Source: Pyrus communis (taxonomy: Eukaryota; Streptophyta; Magnoliopsida; Rosales; Rosaceae). From it: a stretch of 64,000 nucleotides of DNA. Shown piece after piece: positions 32,847 to 44,764 of the stretch (positions are counted from its first letter, which is position 1; every line of letters begins with the position of its first letter). The DNA lies in the NCBI RefSeq assembly GCF_963583255.1, contig NC_084804.1:23380061-23444060 (forward strand), written 5' to 3'. The notes beneath the pieces were generated by a model. That model was not told where the DNA came from. It ran no database searches and saw nothing but the letters and a program-made list of their open reading frames with translations. The position numbers were made by a program, and so were the translations under genes.

Positions 32847-35800
32847 GGACTTATAAAGCTGTGCATAATTTGAGAGAGAGGTATCGTGCTTTGTAATATA
32901 TGGTTACTTAGGCTGCAAGGGTAATCTTGCTGAAAGGTGTTTCAAGTTATCTTGTGGAGAAAGTTGGTAGTGGGAATTAGTGATCGAGTGTAGAACGTAA
33001 ATCAGGCTTTAATGGGGCTTAATCAGGAGGACTTTACATGGATGGAGATCTGAGGTGAACAATATTCTTTAGAAGGCAATTGTTCGAACTTTTTCTCTTC
33101 TATTAACTAGGAACAAAAGTCTCCATTACCAAAGTACAAATCAGAAAGCAATATATGACATATGTTAAAGAACTTCAACAAGGCATTTTCTAAGATTCCA
33201 AAAACCTTTGGTCGACACTCCAAAATGCTTATGGTCCTAGATCGTAATATTTGTGCTTGTTTTTTTTAGCAGTTTTGTTAATACTATTGAGATTTCTCAT
33301 ATTTTCTTATTGCTTTGGAAATTTTTTAAGTTCATTAATTATTTGATTCAAGCAGTCAATGTGGATGACGCTGTGGATGACATTGTACGCCAGTTCAAAG
33401 GGGTTTCAGATGGGTTAATGCGTAAGGTTGTTGGTTCTCCCACATCCGAGGCCTCATCTTTATTTCCTGGATGGAACTTATCCGAGAATGCAGATGAGAC
33501 AGGTGTCCTTGCTTTTAGCCAAAATACAGCAGAGTCAACAAATAGCTTTTCAGATAACGAGGAAGGTACCCTAGAAATTGGGTGGCATTCAGACAATGAA
33601 TTGAACTATAAGGGTTATCCACCTCGGGTTGTACATACAAGGACCTTAGGTTTGGAGAAGAAAGCTGATTTAGTTGGCAAGGGTGGCTTTCTGGAGGATC
33701 CAATTGGAATGCCACCTGAGGTATTACTAATGTCATCCGAGTTCATTCTATTTAAGCATTATAGTCACTATCATGATACTTGATATCTGAATATACTTTA
33801 GTTGATTACAGTATGTAATTTCTTATTGATTCAAGTTTCTTTTGGTATGTAAGCCACTAGAGTGCTAATATTATTTGATAAGGCTGAATGTTAAGGTATA
33901 ACATAGATCAGGTTAAAATCACCTTGAAGTATGCCGGAGTTGACTCAATTTGTTAGGAAAAAGCTCCGGTTATATGCAATAGGATTGGCCTTATGTCTGA
34001 CCTTTTTCATCACTCTCGATATCTTGTATCTCATTCTCCTATTTTCATCATCTCCTCTTCATGGCATGTTGCATTTTCTTTTTCACACAAGTTACTCATA
34101 GCTTTAATCATTTTATACCATGAATTATTTACTAGGTTTATTTTGTTATCCACTTTTTCACTTTGTTAATTTTTTTTGAACAATGTTCTCTATGCAGACT
34201 TTGGATCCTCCTGTTTCCAGCTTAACACATTCTCTATCTTTGGTTAGAAAGTATAGGTCTCATTCTCCTATTTTAACACATTCTCTATCTTTGGTTATAA
34301 TGTAAATAGCTAGGACACGTTTATACTGAATGAATATTAAGTATACCAAGAAATTTAGCCCAGTAGATAACAGATTGAATCTAACAGCTAGACATGTTTT
34401 TCACAGCTTGACCTGAATAATTAATCTAGTTCACCAAGATTCTCAAAGTTTCCAACCTTGAGATGGGTTCAACCATGCTCAAGGTTCTAACGGACGATTG
34501 CCCATGGAAATTCAGTATAAAGATGAAGTTAGAAATGCGATTCAGTAAATTTATATGGACATGTAAATCATAAGAAAATAATATCTTGACTAGTGAAAGG
34601 TTGCTGTCAAAGTAATTGTGAATTGCATGTATTAATTTTAGATCTTTCAGTGAAAGCTACTGGTTTATCTGACGATCACAGTTATATTCAATATTTTTTT
34701 TAATTAAATATCACATCTCTTTTTAGAGACATCTTTGATTCTCTCTGATATTGATCTTTACAACTTGTTTTCTTTCAGTGGACTCCACCCAATGTTAGCG
34801 TGCCTCTGTTGAATCTAGTGGACAAGGTATTTCAACTTAAGAGAAGGGGCTGGCTGAGGTGAGCTGTTCATACTTTGATGGTTTAGGGAATATCCTGATG
34901 ATGCATGATTCTGTATTCATTATTGACTCGATCAATGCTTTTGATATTTTTTTAGTTTGCCTGATTGTACTTCAGGTATGTCATCGGCTCTTGTAACTTG
35001 ATCTTGGATAAAAGATTAGGAACATGCATGATTGTTATCCAGCTTTTCTAATAAACAGTAAAATATTCGGCCATCCAGTCTGTTTTCTTGAAAATGTTGA
35101 AAGTAACCAACACCATATGCCATCCGGGCAAAGTTTTTGTAGATTGGTTATTCGATGTGCCATTTCTCTTTATTGTGCTTATATTTCTTTCGGTTGCTCA
35201 TCTCACCCAATTATTTCCTCATTTATTGAATTTGTTCTTTGAAATTAACGACCTTTTGCTTTCTTGTTAGTGTATGAACAATTTTCTATAATTCTTCAGT
35301 ATGTTCTAGTTTGGTTCTTCTTTAATTTTACTTTTCTCTTTCTCTTTTATTCAATAACTATGGTTTGCTGAACGTATTATATTCTTTTCCCTGTGTATGT
35401 ATGAGTAGCTGTTTATAGCTTTATAAGCTTATTTTCTTTATTCCTTTTAGTATGTGGACAATGTCCCAATTACGGGTGGAATTTTATATAAACAGTAGTG
35501 CTGGAACGTGTGTAATTAGATTAAATAACTGGTCTTTCACACATGCTTACTTTTGTCCATGCAGACGACAGGTCTTTTGGATGTCAAAACAAATATTGCA
35601 GTTAATGATGGACGATGCTATTGATGACTGGCTCATGAGGCAGATTCATTGGCTTCGAAGGGAGGATATTATTGCTTCGGGAATTTATTGGCTTAAAGAT
35701 GTAAGGACTGAATCAATTATAAACATCTTCATTTTACTGAACAAGCATAGACAACCTTAGTGGTGTAACGGTTCAAATCTTAAATGAATACTGCAATAGA

Positions 35801-37564
35801 ATAGTTATACAAATCATTTGTTGGTGCTTATTTGTCTTCCACATTATATCATGGTAACTGTGTTTCATATGTGAATGGAGTCGCCTTTTCTTGGGCATTC
35901 CTCAGTATGTTTCTGAAAGGGAGGGGTGAGGCCCGTTGGGTGATTCCGTTCTTCAGGTTCAGTACCTGTGCAAAACTATGCCCCCACTATTAATTATTTA
36001 TATTGTATTTTGGTTGTATGTGACGTAAGAACCTGACAGAAAATAAATCTATACTGCTTAAAGGGACTATTGCTGAGATTAAAAGACAAAACTCCTACTG
36101 AAAGTCCGTTTTTGTTTTTAATTTACCTACTGAAAGTCTGCACAAATCACATATAGAGGTGTTAATTTTTTTCTTTGTTTCTTTAGAATTGTCTTTCTCG
36201 AAGCTTGAAGACTTTTTGCTTACATTTGAAATGAGGGACATAATGTACTCCTGTTTGTTCAGTTTTAATTTCTGTGAATTCTGAGTTCTTAATCATCATC
36301 ATAACTTTGGCATGTCTTTCCTAGATTTCTTTTCAATGTATAATTATCCTTGCAGTCAAAGGGAAAAACAATATTTAGAAATTTGAAAGGAAAAGAGTTG
36401 CTTATTTTTGCTTTCTAATCATGTGTTTTTTCTGACAAAAAAATAAAACCATGTGTTTTTTTTAGGGTCTATGGCCAAATGGCACATTCTTCCTTAGAGT
36501 CGGCAATGTTCAAGACGGCAATCAAAACCCTCTTCAAAATATAAGTCAATTTGGCGGCAGCAAGGCTGGTAAACAGGGGTCTTTTGAGCACCAGCTTGAG
36601 GCTGCTCGCAGAGCTAGTGATATCAAGAAAATGCTCTTTGGTGAGTAGTTGACGTTATCTATTTTCTTGTTAGTGTTCCTGTGTTTTAGTTTGAAGTGGC
36701 TACCTTAGTCTTCCTGGTAATGTTACTGCCTTGTGTTTTTTTAGTCAAACATCTGTGTTCCAGAAGTTGGTACTTAATTTTTAGGCTCAAGTAAACTATT
36801 TTTCTGTGATTACATAATCAAAGGTAAGTACTATCTGTTTTTTTCTCTGTAACTTATTGTACTATATTTATTTTAAATAGCAGCCCCTTTGTACGCTTAA
36901 AACTTCGGATTATAAGAGTTGTATGGTTTGAGATTTCGACCCTGTTTTTTCAACTGAGAAATATTGGTGTTGCTTTTAGATGCAAATTTATCATCACTTT
37001 CCATGCGAAACTTACAATTTGACACAACTCATGAATCTTCTGTTACTTTCTCAGTATATACATACATACATGCATTTTTTCTGGCTTGATTCAGGTGTAC
37101 ATGCATTTTTCACCCACCCACACACTCACACAAACATATTTATAGTATTCCATGATTGTTCGACTAGTGTGAATACTATAGAATTATGTGTGTAATTAAT
37201 TATCTAATAAATTCCTTTAACTAATACATGAAAAACAACAAACTGATCCCCACTTTAACAGATGGAACTCCGGCGCCTTTGGTTAGCTTAATTGGGCATA
37301 AGCAGTACAGACGTTGTGCAAGAGACATCTATTATTTCATTCAGGTTAATCTCTCATCCTCTTATATTGTCTGCTGAAATTTAGTTTGTCATTTCTTTCA
37401 AGCCAAACGTGTTGATTCCAAATTATTCTGGCGTGCAGTCTACCATCTGCATAAAGCAACTTGCTTACGCAATACTTGAACTGTCACTCGTTTCAATTTT
37501 TCCTGAGCTGCGGGATCTTATTGTTGATGTTCATCAAAAGATGGGTGTTGATCAAACTGTATAG
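28433..37564 (+). CDS. Sorting nexin with PXA, PX and nexin-C domains
   Basis: The spliced frame is 3,000 nt (999 residues) in 15 exons: 28433-28532, 28894-29299, 29397-29574, 29669-29808, 30251-31100, 31258-31358, 31911-32055, 32152-32220, 32324-32369, 33356-33720, 34779-34858, 35565-35700, 36466-36640, 37262-37344, 37439-37564. Every junction is GT-AG and keeps phase. Residues about 17-55 hold two membrane segments (VVWWALFVFCVAYFLA and MNLPVSILLVSMLRIL). A PXA domain follows (about 100-280). A PX domain at about 555-665 carries the phosphoinositide-binding type motif RRYRNFERL and a LPPKR loop. Nexin-C is at about 825-960 (RRQVFWMSKQILQLMMDDAI, DLYYF-like DIYYF). The match is to plant PXA-PX-nexin-C proteins such as Arabidopsis At2g15900, implicated by family in endomembrane lipid or trafficking roles. 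Intron 9 contains (TA)n(CA)n. Confidence 0.93.
32793..32846. repeat. (TA)n(CA)n(TA)n microsatellite in intron 9 of the sorting-nexin gene
   Basis: A compound dinucleotide tract of about 54 bp, probably length-polymorphic. Confidence 0.9.
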
Positions 37565-38035
37565 TGGATCGATTTATTTGTGTCATCCTTGCTCTTGATG
37601 GTAGCTGGTTATCTTCCCAATGATCACAAACCTCAAACACCGAGGTATATTTCAAGATACGCAAGACTCAATTTTCTCAGGCGTTGCCTGTAGTATTGGT
37701 TTTTGTAGAACTTCCGAAAATTCTTTTCGGAATGTGAGAAATAGTGGTGCTTTCACTTTCTCTCGCATTTCAACTGTACAAAATTGTAGTTGTAGGGTGT
37801 GTACAGGCGTCGTCTTCTTTGTCTATATTTTGTGTGTGAAGAAAATATGACCAGTGATGGTGCATTCATCATTACATAATGCAGCAGTGAGTATTGATCA
37901 TTGAACTTGTCATTTTACGTTACTATTTAAGTAATCCAATTTTCACCCAACTGTCAACTACATCGAATATAAACAATATTAAAAACAAGGAACGCATCGA
38001 AATATAGTGTTTGTATAACTATAGCCAATTGTGCG
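37565..38035. other. 3' UTR and downstream DNA of the sorting-nexin gene
   Basis: The sequence after the TAG at 37562-37564 is AT-rich with no gene. The polyadenylation site could not be fixed. Confidence 0.5.
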
Positions 38036-38405
38036 TTACTCCAACAACATCAGGAATGACATATAAAGTTGATCAGTCTTGTTATCAATAGATTCGATGA
38101 AGGACGACCAGAAGAACCCTAGACCCCTCGACAAGAAGACTCCGTATGGCCTGCTCAGTCCCAATTCCTTTGACACCCTTGTGCAACCCACAACAGTAAT
38201 ATTTGTTTCTGAGGGTGAAACAGAAGAATGAATGCAGGTGCTAAACAGAATGCAGCAGCATTCATGTATGCGATTGCCTCTGTATTCACATGCAATCAGG
38301 GAAGTGATTTGTTTCGCATTTGGCATCACTCCCACCAACAACAGAATCTCAAAACCCCACTTCTCCAAAGTCCAAGCCGAAAGATAAAAACTGAAATGGA
38401 GACAA
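38036..38405 (-). pseudogene. MATE-family transporter gene fragment
   Basis: The minus strand gives LEKWGFEILLLVGVMPNAKQ followed by ITSLIA, matching the conserved MATE/DETOXIFICATION helix. A shift to the next frame gives CVNTEAIAYMNAAAFC, and a return to the first frame gives GCTRVSKELG, matching the conserved TRVSNELG motif. The pieces are in the family's order but need two frame changes, and no other exons are nearby. It is a dead fragment of a MATE (DTX) efflux gene. Confidence 0.7.
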
Positions 38406-38446
38406 GATTGATGATTTGAAAATGGGACTAAGCAATACTGTTTTAA

Positions 38447-38447
<1 letters not shown>

Positions 38448-38498
<51 letters not shown>
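38448..38498. repeat. (TA)n microsatellite
   Basis: Roughly 25 uninterrupted AT units. Confidence 0.95.
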
Positions 38499-38501
<3 letters not shown>

Positions 38502-38730
38502 TGCTAAGGCTGCAATGTTTAGCAGCTGTGACCCTCATTCCTTCTTTCTCTACACTGATTTCTTGTTCTCTGTTTGCCAAATTTCTTGCACAGAAACACA
38601 CAAAATAAAAACTTTAAGATAGCGTCAAAGCCTAGGTTCGATTAAGAACAGCAAGGCATTTGTGAAAGCTGTTTTTCAGGGGACATTTTCAAGTACTTGA
38701 AACCCCAGAAACTGATTTAAGACTTCAAGT

Positions 38731-40440
38731 ATGTTTAATGGAGAAAACTATGATTTTCGGAGGATAAGGATGACAACCATCTTCGAGTCCCACGTTCTCT
38801 GGAAAATGATTCAAGATGGATATGAATTTTCAGAGTCGGATGATGAAACACAGGAGGAACTCTCAGTTGCTCAGAAAATCTCACTGAGAGAGAATGTGAT
38901 GAGAGATGCCAAAGCTCTGGGAATAATGCAGGGAGCAGTTTCGGATGCAACTTTTCCCAGATATCAAACGAAGAAACAGCTAAAGCTGCTTGGTAAGTTC
39001 TGCAAAGAGAATGCAGAGGTGACAAGAAGGAGACTGAAGTAAAGCTCCAATCTCTTAGACGTGATTTTGAAGATACACACATGAGAGAGGATGAACCCCT
39101 CAAATATTACTTTACTAGACTGTTTGATATTGTGAATCAAATGAAAACTCTTGGGGAAGAACTACCTAGGAGAGATTAGTACACACACTTTTAATTAGTT
39201 TGACAAGACCCTACGATTCAATAGTGAATATGATAGAAGAAACTAAAGACACGGACACACTTGATGCACAAGAAGTGATGGTTTCCCTGAAAACTTCTGA
39301 ACAAAGACTAGAAAGGCATGTCGATGCAGCCACAGAAAGGGCTTTTCAGTCTCTCAGCACCAATCCTAGAGAGGCCAACTCAAACAATTAGTCTAGTAAT
39401 TTCAAAGAGGATGTGAAAAGGAAAGGGTAAAAAGTGGGAAGAAATACCAAGCTTGCCCGCAAGAAACAATGGTGTTGTAAATAATAGTGTAGAAGGTACA
39501 AAACCTCTCTGCAAAATCTGTGATAAAGTCATCTTGGTATTTGTTGGTTCAGGGTAAAAACCAAATATCACAAGTATAGCAGATTTGGTCATTTGTCCAA
39601 AAACTCTGGTTCTAAAGGAAGTCAACTCATGAACTATGCGCGCAAGGCTGAGGAGGAGACGAATGTGTTCTATGCCTGCAACGTCACTACAATTGAGAAG
39701 AACAAGGATATGTGGTTCATTGATAGTGGGGGCAGCAATCACATGACTGCACATGAGTCTTTACTCATCAATATTGACAGAGACTTCCCTGGTAGAGTTA
39801 AAATGGGTAATGGACAACTTGTGAGAACCACTGGTAGAGGCACCTTGGTGATTGAAACAAAGAAAGGCAAGAGATACATCAAAGAAGTCATGTGATACCC
39901 GGACTTGATGAGAATTTGTTGAGTGTACGCCAAATGATACTGCATGGCTTCTTACTCTTTTGTGATTTAATGGTTGAAATCTTCGATGACAGAAGCTTGG
40001 AAAACTTAGTCACTAGAGTTGAAATGACTGAAAATAGGAGCTTCCCACTGGTAGTAAGTTATCATAATTCTATCTCAGTGAGAGCAAGTGTCACAGAGAC
40101 CACTTGACTGTGGCATAGAAGATATGGTCGCTTAAATTCCAAAGCTTGAGAGATCTGGAGAAAATAGAAATGGTTTAAGGAATACCAGGACTGCAAAAAG
40201 ACAAGGAAATTTGTGAAAGACGTGCTTTAGGCAAGCACCACAGAGATAGCTTTGAGATAGGAAAATCTTGGAGAGCTAGACAACCTTTTCAAAACATTTA
40301 CACAAATATCTGTGGTCCAATACAAACTGCAATAGTCACTGGAAACAGATATGTCCTACCCTTCATAGGTGATCATTCTAGGATGTGTTGGGTATATTCA
40401 TGAGGTATAGGTATGGGCTGTTCAACATTTTAAGAAGTAG
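38731..40440 (+). pseudogene. Decayed Ty1/copia retrotransposon (gag to early integrase)
   Basis: On the plus strand, in shifting frames, the order is: gag (FNGENYDFRRIRMTTIFES, 38731-39040, then DTDTLDAQEVMVSLKTSEQR near 39260); a zinc-knuckle region whose cysteines are lost (KYHKYSRFGHLSKNS near 39555-39602); a protease with the DSG active-site triad (WFIDSGGSNHMTAHES, 39712-39760); the GAG pre-integrase region (VTRVEMTENRSFPLVV); and the beginning of the integrase core (ICGPIQT, GDHSRMCWV, up to about 40400). Stops and frameshifts break it several times. Reverse transcriptase and LTRs are absent: the element is cut at about 40440, where an unrelated repeat begins. Confidence 0.85.
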
Positions 40441-41790
40441 ATGAGTATTGTCAAGCCTCGATCCTGAGAAACCTCCAAGACCGACATGTGATGTCAGTAC
40501 CTATTTAACTATTATGCCTCACTTCCGAGACATGATAAAAACAACCCAATGCTTCAAAGGCATAGTAACTTTTGCTTCATTTCATGGTTGCATCTAACCT
40601 CTATATTAGACTACATATGTATGCCAATACGGGATCAAGCCATTCATAGTTCACCCTTTGTTAAACTCTGACATTTCTTATGGTGCTTCGTGGCAAAAGA
40701 ACATAGAGTTCTAGATTCACTCAATAGAACTCGACGAGCATGATTCTAGACTAGTAAACGAAACTATTTAACAATTAGGATTGCCATTTCATCTTTCACA
40801 TATATCACACTATTTTCCAATGACAATTTCATAACCACAACAAATAATCAATTCAATAAATCAAAGATGCACAAACATTTAACTATGTTAATCAACCATT
40901 AAGATCAAATATCATTTCACTAAGTTAAATAAACCTAACCTCCCCTAAGGCTTGCCGTAATTCTCTATCAGGATTCCAATTAATATCATTATAACCTTAA
41001 GTTACACACATAAGCGTAGCCTTGAGCAATTTCTACTCACAACAACCTAGGGTTCCATACCAACTCAACAAAACCAATAGGAAATGGGATTCCAAACCAA
41101 TTCAACGGAATTGAATCAAAGATAGGGTTCCGAACTACTCAACGTAACTAAATAGGGAAATGATTCTAGACCACTCAACGGAACCGAACATGGAAAGGGA
41201 TCCCGGTCCAGTCAACGAAATCCAACAAAGATAGGTTTCCAGACCACTGAATGGAACCGAATAGGGAAAGGATTCCAGACCACTCAACATAATCCAATGA
41301 AGATAGGTTCCACTCAACATAACCGAATAGGGAAAGGGATCCCAGACCACTTAACGGAATCTGAATAGAATACGGTTCCGGACCACTCAATGGAACTAGA
41401 TATGAAAAGGAATTTGGATCACTCAACGAAATCTGAACATAACACGGTTCCAGACTGCTTAATGGAACCACGTAGAAATAGGGATTCTGAACCACTCAAC
41501 AACGGAATCTAGGCAAAAGTGGAAGACGGTTCTTGACCACTCAACGGAACTGACTAGCATTCTAAAAACCTAATTTTGAACAACTCAAAGGAACTAGATA
41601 GGGTCGAGTTTGGTGTCACAACTCTCCATAACCATGGGTTAATAGTCCTCTACTAGCCCTCTCGTTTCACAAACATTTTAATTATCCATAGCAAAACACA
41701 TTTATAAATATTTGCTAGCACAAAGATCAAGGTGCTTATAGACAATTACCGCCTAAACAAAGTCCAAGTTCGTCTTAGAATTCTATTGAT
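40441..41790 (-). repeat. Repeat-family block with minisatellite, minus-oriented copy
   Basis: The complement of 40441-40575 (TCATGTCTCGGAAGTGAGGC and following) matches 47895-48005 and 48880-48965. Within the block, 41085-41560 is a minisatellite of about ten imperfect units of roughly 45 bp built on ACTCAACGGAACCGAATAGG and GGATTCCAGACC. The same units run in the opposite direction at 48180-48370. Apparent minus-strand frames here are read-through of the repeat. Confidence 0.7.
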
Positions 41791-41792
41791 AA

Positions 41793-41913
41793 GGCAAGTG
41801 TTATTGGCACTCCAAAAATCTCATTCTACACTCCTCACAAGTGTATTTTTCTTTCCTAATATAGAAAGTTTGGAGTGTAGAATGAGATTTTTGGAGTGCT
41901 AATAACAATTCTC
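41793..41913. mobile_element. Near-palindromic MITE, 121 bp
   Basis: The arm GGCACTCCAAAAATCTCATT continuing CTACACTCC is repeated in inverted form on the right with one mismatch (GCACTCCAAAAATCTCATTC). ATTGATAA is duplicated at 41785-41792 and 41914-41921. An 8-bp duplication suggests hAT-type mobilisation. Confidence 0.8.
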
Positions 41914-41921
41914 ATTGATAA

Positions 41922-42425
41922 AATACTTAATTCTAGGTTCTACACGTCAACTAAAACATTCAATAATGATTTTAGGATATATAGACCAAAAGTTTCAACT
42001 CTTAGTCAATGGTAGGGTCAACAACCCTACGTAATTCAATCTCGATGATCCGCACATTAAATTTATGATGCACAAGTTCCTAAGATCCTCCAATAATACG
42101 CACAACAACTTAGTGTAATTTCATGACGATCCAACGGTTGGAACTTCGTCTACCACAAAGGTCAAGTGAAGGACCTTTACGAAACTAGGCTTAAACAGTG
42201 GAATTACGTCAAGTAGATGCCAAAAACAAATTCAGGGCATCGAAAATAGCCTAAGAAGACAAAGTAGGTCATTGTGACCATGAGCCACCACCATGCGGCG
42301 GCCGACAGCCACAACTCGCAGGAAACCGGCCAATACCAAAATTGACTCATAAGATGTAAAATGAAGCTGGTGAAGAGTACAACAATTTTTATACCTTTGC
42401 GGGAAAAACTACCTCGCATTTTTTC
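41922..42425. other. Gene-free DNA
   Basis: Probably the outer part of the repeat block. No gene or clear element boundary was seen. Confidence 0.35.
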
Positions 42426-42439
42426 GTGACTCAAAAGTG

Positions 42440-42975
42440 TCCTCTTGTTAAACTATGTTCCGAGATGACATATTTCCTTGAAGGCAGAAACTCTTGGTCA
42501 TCATACACAGGGCTGATGACATATTTCCTTGAAGGCAGAAAACTCTTGGTCATCATACACAGGGCTGGATGTGTTACTTGGTCCAAGGGCAGTTTTGTGG
42601 AGATTGCTTATACACGAGGTAAAGTTTTTCATAACTTACCTGTTGAAAGTAACACTTTTTTTATGCTCCAATTCTTTCTTTAAACGTGCAATGAATGAAA
42701 AGATTGTACATGACAACTGACAAAAAGACCACATCAAGCACGTTAATAATATTTTGTCGGGGAATCTGCAACTGCAATTGCTGCCGTCAAGCGAAGGCTT
42801 GGGAACCCACTGGTAATTTTGTTTTTTTCCTTCAGTACATAGTTTTGGCACGGTGATTTTGGTACATAATGAAAACGAAAGACAAAGGCAACAAATTAGA
42901 ATGAAGTAATGACTAAATGTGTTAACTTATCAGGTTGTAAAACTGGGTTACAAATCCCTTATCCATTAGAGCATG
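42440..42975 (+). pseudogene. Broken inverted copy of the CDCA7-like zinc-finger gene
   Basis: Three pieces match exons 3, 4 and 5 of the minus-strand gene at 56635-59239, in the same order. They are TLGHHTQGWMCYLVQGQFCG (about 42540-42600), GICNCNCCRQAKAWEPTGN (about 42762-42818) and VVKLGYKSL followed by a stop (about 42934-42966). The first cysteine of the CWKC pair is changed to glycine, most of exon 4 is missing, and a 52-bp part of exon 3 is tandemly duplicated (42463-42515 and 42517-42567). Introns are partly retained, so it arose by DNA duplication rather than by retroposition. Confidence 0.85.
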
Positions 42976-43181
42976 GAGTTTTTTGGATTCTAGGCCCTCT
43001 TTACTCGGGGAGTTGCAAGCAAGACATCGCACATAGGTTTAACTATTTAGCGCCCAGAAACTGTGAACCGGTAAATATCTATCATACAAGCACTCAGACA
43101 CCATTTGACTAAACACTTCGATACAACCACCACATTCAAGCTTGCAAGCTTGAACCCATCACCACATATTCAGTTGCATTG

Positions 43182-43493
43182 TTACTGCAGAAGATTGGAG
43201 AATAGGGCATAGAGTGAGTACTTCCGAAGATTTTTCACCTCATACCAGGAGTTAAGAACTTGAAGATGCTTGTCTGTTCCTGAGAAGGTCAACTGTATGC
43301 TTAGGTTGCAGTCAAAAGATCCACCACTGCCTTGACATTTTGAATTTGGAACAGCACAATCTTCATCGTTGAGGCACACAGAATAGTCCCCGGAGCATGC
43401 CTTGCACCCGAATTTCTTCCAATACAAATTAAGAAGAGTCCCCCTTTCAAATTCAAGTACCTGCAAAACGAAACACAAGTTCAATGCTTGCTG

Positions 43494-43531
<38 letters not shown>

Positions 43532-44764
43532 CCAAGGTGAAGCTTGTTATGGTGTGTGAGTCATCAGCAACCAATATTGGGGGTGATCTTGCTGCATACT
43601 TCCGTCCGGCAAAAGCTACCATGTACACACCAGCCTTGATCTGTAGAGGAATTTATGGAAAATCATCAAAATTAATGTGACTCGTGCAGGAGATAACACT
43701 ACCACATTCACTTTAGAGGCTATATGTATGTATATATATATAGACACCATAAGGTGTCCCTCAAATAAAATTATGTAAGGGAACCCTCAATAGAAGGCGA
43801 CTATATATGTAAATTTAGGGTTTCCAGTCTTTTCAACCTTACCATGTACACACCAGCCTTGATCTGTAGAGGAATTTATGGAAAATCATCAAAATTAATT
43901 TGACTCGTGCAGGAGATAACACTACCACATTCACTTTAGAGGCTATATGTATGTATATATATATAGACACCATAAGGTGTCCCTCAAATAAAATTATGTA
44001 AGGGAACCCTCAATAGAAGGCGACTATATATGTAAATTTAGGGTTTCCAGTCTTTTCAACCTTTATAGAAGCAAGCAATATTTTACTTTAACCCAATCAA
44101 AATTGCAGGGAGGAAAATTCGAAGATTTTGACACCCCTCAGCAATTTCATAATCCATTTCCACAACCCTTATTTTAGGGCTACCATAAACCGGAAAAACT
44201 TTTCGATTCCAAACACACATATAATTACAAATTCAAAATTTGGTGTCCGATAAACTCCGAATGTGACAGAAAGCAGTTGAGATTTTTCTCAGCGCAACTA
44301 TAGAAACATGAATTGTATCTCTGCTTCTGTAGCATGATCTTATAACAATAATTACCAATTAAACAAAATAAAAAGAAGCTACATATCTTAATTCTAACCA
44401 GATAATCAAGCTAAGTAGTTGGATTACACACCTGACTGAAGGTGCTGTTGTTGATGCTTAGGAAAGAAATCTCATCAACTTTAGGCCTAAACACAGCAAG
44501 CTGGGCATCATTTCCGGTGAGCGAAAGCCGCTTGTCACACGGAGAAAGTTGAGTCTGATTAAAGAAGAACTTGTCTTTTTTTGAAAATGCAAGGCCAAAA
44601 GTAAACCCATCTAATCTCTGGATTTTTGCATCTGAGCATGGATCATAAACACTGTTTGTATCAGCTGCATCTCCAACAAATACATACATCGTCATCATTA
44701 CCATCATCAATGGTGTGACCATGATCGTGTTCTTCTTCTTCTTCGCCATTGTTATCTTCCCCAT
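43182..44764 (-). CDS. EXPP1-like secreted protein
   Basis: There are three exons: 44432-44764, 43533-43640 and 43182-43460, giving 239 residues with GT-AG introns and phase-0 junctions. The start is ATG 44764; a second in-frame ATG (MAKKKKN) follows five codons later. A hydrophobic signal segment (MVTPLMMVMMTMYVFVG) is preceded by lysines. The mature part contains VYDPCSDAKIQRLDGFTFGL, NQTQLSPCDKRLSL and, in the last exon, a Cys-rich region (CKACSGDYSVC, CAVPNSKCQG, FDCNLSIQLTFSGTDKH). These features match the plant family annotated as Expp1 protein precursor (Arabidopsis At3g44150). Its molecular function is not known to me; secretion is inferred from the signal segment and paired cysteines. 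Intron 1 carries a 223-bp tandem duplication that copies the start of exon 2. Confidence 0.88.
43618..44063. repeat. 223-bp tandem duplication across the exon 2 acceptor of the EXPP1-like gene
   Basis: Copy 1 (43618-43840) and copy 2 (43841-44063) appear nearly identical (ACCATGTACACACCAGCCTT at each start). Each holds the first 23 bases of exon 2, its AG acceptor, a short TA microsatellite and the ACACCATAAGGTGT hairpin. Confidence 0.9.

Noticed and set aside
41135..41495. Overlapping minus-strand frames of 71 and 106 residues
   Set aside because: They are read-through of the 45-bp minisatellite (repeating SGLE/SLFGYVEW), not a protein gene.
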